Shown: positions 5,349 to 7,812 of the stretch, in pieces
Layout of the letters: each line of letters begins with the position of its first letter
Position numbering within the stretch: the stretch's first letter is position 1
Source: an uncultured bacterium
Lineage (GTDB): Bacteria; Bacillota_I; Bacilli_A; RF39; UBA660
Direction of reading: 5' to 3'
Assembly: GCA_949286645.1 (NCBI GenBank)
Contig: CASEDN010000081.1
Coordinates: 1-7,812, forward strand
Length of the DNA: 7,812 nt
The notes under the pieces: generated by a model
Told to the model about the DNA's origin: nothing
The model's database searches: none
Seen by the model: only the letters and a program-made list of their open reading frames with translations
Translations under genes and position numbers: made by a program

Positions 5349-6752
5349 TTAATTTAGCATTTTAAAACACTTTAATTTATTATTATTATTACTTTGGTAA
5401 ATAGCAAGTATTTTATTATTCTTTATAAATAATACTTTATCTTTAACATTATAATTATTATTAATAACTGCCCCATTATTTACTTTCTTATAGTCTTTTG
5501 CATCAATTTCTATTACATTAATATCTAAAGACTTACTAATAGTAATTAAATTACTATTTATACTTAATTCTTCTAAATTAATAGCATTTTCTAACTTAAA
5601 CTTTCCCTGCCTAGTTCTAATTAAACCACTCATAGTACATGGTATATTTAAAATTTCTCCCATATCTTTAATTAAACTCCTAATATATGTACCTTTAGAT
5701 ACAAGGCATCTAAAGGTAAAAGAATCTTCTTTATAATCAAGTAACTCTAATTCTTTAATTATAACTTTTCTTTTAGGTAATTCTATATCTTTACTATTCC
5801 TGGCATATTCGTATAATTTTTTTCCATCTACTTTAATCGCCGAATATTTAGGAACTTCCTGCATATACTCTCTTGGAAATTTTCTAAACAAACTATCTAA
5901 CATGCTCTTAGATATCTTTTTATTATTTGTTTTTATTATTTTCCCCTCTAAATCTAAAGTATCTGTTTCTAATCCTACTTTTACTTCTGCAATATACTCT
6001 TTATCAGAACATGTTAATAATTCATTTATTTTTGTAGCTTTATTAATAGTAATTACAAGCAGTCCTTCTGCTAAAGGATCAAGTGTGCCATTATGTCCTA
6101 CTTTCTTAGTATCAAAAACTCTTCCTATTTCATTAACAACATCTCTTGAAGTTAAACCTTTAGGTTTATTTACTAATAAGACACCACTTTTATTATAAAG
6201 TTCATTATATTCTTCTAATGTTAAGTTATTATCCATAATTATTTTAGCAGTACTCTTACCTACATATCTATAATGCCAAGGTTCATAACTATAACCAGTT
6301 ATTTTTTCTTTACCTTTAGGATATCTAAGTATCAAACCATAATCTTTTAATTTAGTTATGATTGTTTCAAATATATTCATATATGGTTTTAAATCATCAT
6401 ACTCATCAACTACTTTATTATCAATTATTATACCTATATCAAAACAAAGTCCAGTATGATGTTCAGAACTGCCAGGTTCTGCTACATACTTATTAGTATA
6501 ATCTTCCCCATAGATACTAAGATATTTATTTTTAGTATCTATTTGATCCTCAATACTTCTATAACCACTATTTATAACTATTTTAATATTATCTTTTTCT
6601 AAGTCTCTTTTTAAATCAAGATATGCTTTTAAAGTCTTTTTTTCTAATAAATATTCTTCCCCCATATCATTTCTTATTCTTTTTAAAGTAACATTACTAA
6701 ATATCCCTTTATCATAAGGATACTCTTTATTAACTAAGATCTTATAATTCAT
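5349..6752 (-). CDS. truB: M15/VanY-type carboxypeptidase fused to tRNA pseudouridine-55 synthase TruB
   Basis: A 467-aa two-domain protein. Residues 1 to about 185 are a complete VanY-type M15 zinc D,D-carboxypeptidase: SGYRSIEDQ (62-70), zinc ligands H98 and D105 in SSEHHTGLCFD, E157 and H160 in EPWHYRYVG, and the family's usual closing helix NNLTLEEYNELY. From 190 the chain is TruB, which makes pseudouridine 55 in the tRNA T-loop: GVLLVNKPKG, KVGHNGTLDP with catalytic D225, KEYIAEV (Y253), PKYSAIKVDGKKLYEYAR, SKGTYIRSLIKD, SGLIRTRQG, and a PUA-like C-terminus. No signal peptide is present, so the peptidase is presumably cytoplasmic. ATG 6752 is preferred over 6764 because GAGG lies six bases upstream and only one base separates it from the rbfA stop. 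There is no internal stop or frameshift, and no ribosome site at the only Met near the junction. The peptidase substrate is unknown. Confidence 0.92.
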   Translation of the reverse strand: MNYKILVNKEYPYDKGIFSNVTLKRIRNDMGEEYLLEKKTLKAYLDLKRDLEKDNIKIVINSGYRSIEDQIDTKNKYLSIYGEDYTNKYVAEPGSSEHHTGLCFDIGIIIDNKVVDEYDDLKPYMNIFETIITKLKDYGLILRYPKGKEKITGYSYEPWHYRYVGKSTAKIIMDNNLTLEEYNELYNKSGVLLVNKPKGLTSRDVVNEIGRVFDTKKVGHNGTLDPLAEGLLVITINKATKINELLTCSDKEYIAEVKVGLETDTLDLEGKIIKTNNKKISKSMLDSLFRKFPREYMQEVPKYSAIKVDGKKLYEYARNSKDIELPKRKVIIKELELLDYKEDSFTFRCLVSKGTYIRSLIKDMGEILNIPCTMSGLIRTRQGKFKLENAINLEELSINSNLITISKSLDINVIEIDAKDYKKVNNGAVINNNYNVKDKVLFIKNNKILAIYQSNNNNKLKCFKMLN

Positions 6753-6753
6753 C

Positions 6754-7092
6754 TTATTCCTCATTTATTACATCTATAATCTTATCAATCTTCTCTCCAT
6801 AGAAAACCGATTCATCATATATAAATTTAAGTTCAGGAATGTTTCTTATCTCTATTCTTTTAGCAAGTTCCCCCCTTATAAAACTAGAAGCATTATTTAA
6901 AGCTTTTAGAGTCTCCTCTTTTTTTTCTTGTTCTAAAACAGTTACATATACTTTACAATAACTTAAGTCATTAGATGTATCACAATCAGTAACAGTTACA
7001 AACTCAAATCTCTCATCTTTTACTTCCAACATTAATATCTTACTTACTTCTTCCATAATCAGATGATTAATTCTTTCAATTTTTATATTCAT
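6754..7092 (-). CDS. rbfA: 30S ribosome-binding factor A
   Basis: A 112-aa protein of normal RbfA length. RbfA is a single KH-like domain that binds immature 30S subunits and helps 16S rRNA 5' end maturation, including in the cold. The characteristic pattern is present: KIERINHLIMEEVSKIL at the N-terminus, VTVTDCDTSNDLSYCKVYV, SFIRGELAKRIEIR (70-83) and NIPELKFIYDES (84-95). An AAAGGA ribosome site precedes the ATG. It is the first gene of its unit, with a promoter directly upstream, and its stop is one base before the preferred start of the VanY-TruB gene, so the two are surely co-transcribed. infB, commonly upstream of rbfA, is replaced here by a divergent gene. Confidence 0.95.
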   Translation of the reverse strand: MNIKIERINHLIMEEVSKILMLEVKDERFEFVTVTDCDTSNDLSYCKVYVTVLEQEKKEETLKALNNASSFIRGELAKRIEIRNIPELKFIYDESVFYGEKIDKIIDVINEE

Positions 7093-7117
7093 TAAAATCA
7101 GTCCTTTCTTTTAATTA

Positions 7118-7126
7118 AGTATAGCA
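7118..7126 (-). promoter_or_regulatory. Extended -10 promoter of rbfA
   Basis: TATACT (7123-7118) preceded by TGC (7126-7124) gives the TGn extended -10 form, 25 bases before the rbfA ATG. No -35 like TTGACA is found at 16-18 bases. The box lies back to back with the promoter of the plus-strand gene. Confidence 0.55.
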
Positions 7127-7144
7127 TATTTTTTAAAATTTAGA

Positions 7145-7155
7145 TATAATATACT
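7145..7155 (+). promoter_or_regulatory. -10 region of the divergent plus-strand gene
   Basis: A perfect TATAAT (7145-7150) overlaps by one base a TATACT (7150-7155). No convincing -35 lies upstream; the space is an A/T run shared with the rbfA promoter, whose -10 is only about 20 bases away. A start from the first box would be near 7157, just before the AGGGGG ribosome site (7161-7166). Confidence 0.45.
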
Positions 7156-7173
7156 TAGTTAGGGGGAATTTAA

Positions 7174-7812
7174 ATGGCAAAAGATTCAGAATTAGTAAAT
7201 GAATTAAAAAATGGAAATAGTAAAAGAAGTGATTTCTTTAAAGATAAAATAAAAGAAGAATTAAAGAAAGAGAATATTGAAATCAATGATACTATTATTA
7301 ATGATATTTTTAATAAAGCTTTAGATACATATACTGAAGATATTAAGATTCCATTCTTATTTCATATAAAAGCAACTATTAAAAAGATACTTTTTCCTAA
7401 GGAAGATATTAATACTGGTATATTTACTAAATATGAATATAAGATAATTTCTTTATACTTAAAGAAAGAAGATAATAAATATTTATCTAAAGAAGAAATT
7501 ATTACTAAGCATAAATGTAGTGTTGATGAGTTTCTTAAAATAATTGATAAGTTAAATACTAGTGAAAGTAGTGAAGTTATAAAGCTCTTCCCTAATTATG
7601 AAGACATTATTAAAGACCGTGAAAATTATTTTTTGATTAAGTCTAGTACTCTATCTGATAACCAATTATCTATGTTAGAATATTATACTGGCGCTTTAAA
7701 TAACAAACCAATGTCTATCAAAGACTTAGCCATTAAATTTAATATAGATAGACGAACCATTACAAATGAGTTAGTAAAGATTTTTAGAATATTACAGCAA
7801 GATAATAATTTA
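7174..7812 (+). CDS. Partial sigma-factor-like protein with two apparent helix-turn-helix segments
   Basis: The frame is open from ATG 7174 to the right edge (213 codons, no stop), with a strong AGGGGG ribosome site seven bases upstream. It starts MAKDSELVNELKNGNSKRSD and is highly charged, with no membrane segment. Residues about 7-75 have the look of sigma region 2 in small sigma factors: an acidic start, a helical repeat, then IPFLFHIKATIKKI. Residues about 84-127 and 160-207 resemble each other and sigma region 4: a helix, then (L/M)S-x-(K/E)-(E/D)-(I/L), then a turn and a recognition-like helix. The second copy has SIKDLAIKFNIDRRTITNEL, a good HTH. It is divergent from rbfA and shares its promoter region. 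A role in transcription initiation is inference; another HTH regulator is possible. The protein continues beyond the window. Confidence 0.7.
   Translation, partial: MAKDSELVNELKNGNSKRSDFFKDKIKEELKKENIEINDTIINDIFNKALDTYTEDIKIPFLFHIKATIKKILFPKEDINTGIFTKYEYKIISLYLKKEDNKYLSKEEIITKHKCSVDEFLKIIDKLNTSESSEVIKLFPNYEDIIKDRENYFLIKSSTLSDNQLSMLEYYTGALNNKPMSIKDLAIKFNIDRRTITNELVKIFRILQQDNNL

Noticed and set aside
5902..6198. Plus-strand 98-aa open frame opposite truB
   Set aside because: It is antisense to the conserved TruB catalytic region, with no promoter or ribosome site seen.
6753..6764. Start at ATG 6764 for the VanY-TruB gene
   Set aside because: It has only a weak ribosome site, whereas ATG 6752 has GAGG at six bases and sits one base after the rbfA stop.
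1..7812. Mycoplasma-type code (TGA = Trp), CRISPR array, IS element or tRNA/rRNA gene
   Set aside because: All conserved genes read full length in the standard code, TGA ends a gene, and I found no spaced direct repeats, transposase, terminal inverted repeats or tRNA/rRNA-like stretches.

Overview
The window is a compact, very AT-rich bacterial segment of the low-GC Firmicutes/Mollicutes-relative type. It looks like a small-genome Bacilli lineage, but I cannot name the species. TGA ends one gene, every tryptophan I checked is TGG, and TAG ends rpsO exactly where S15 normally ends. The organism therefore uses the ordinary bacterial code and not the Mycoplasma code.

Layout: almost everything is on the minus strand and reads right to left. 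In order of transcription it runs rbfA (7092-6754), an in-frame M15/VanY peptidase-TruB fusion (6752-5349), rpsO (5223-4954), an unrecognised 179-aa gene (4879-4340), pnp (4274-2118), an unrecognised 275-aa gene (1942-1115), a XerC/XerD-type recombinase (1118-228), and the broken 5' end of uppP (105 to the left edge). One gene, at 7174 and cut by the right edge, diverges on the plus strand. It looks like a sigma-factor-like or helix-turn-helix protein.

The core is the widely conserved translation/RNA-metabolism cluster (30S maturation factor RbfA, tRNA U55 pseudouridine synthase TruB, ribosomal protein S15, PNPase). Three things differ from the usual order: infB is not upstream of rbfA, ribF is absent between truB and rpsO, and an unknown gene sits between rpsO and pnp. 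The cluster is also cut into short transcription units. There are readable promoters before rbfA, rpsO, the 179-aa gene, the 275-aa/xer pair and uppP. There are intrinsic terminators or terminator-like hairpins after rpsO, the 179-aa gene, pnp and xer.

The points most worth a second look are: (1) the peptidase-TruB fusion, with both active sites intact and no signal peptide; (2) an rpsO leader that can fold into a hairpin whose loop pairs with the Shine-Dalgarno sequence, a candidate S15 autoregulatory pseudoknot; (3) a uppP start with intact expression signals but a TAG at the catalytic glutamate; and (4) the divergent gene with two apparent region-4-like repeats. Two gene starts are moved inward because promoters overlap the longest-frame starts.
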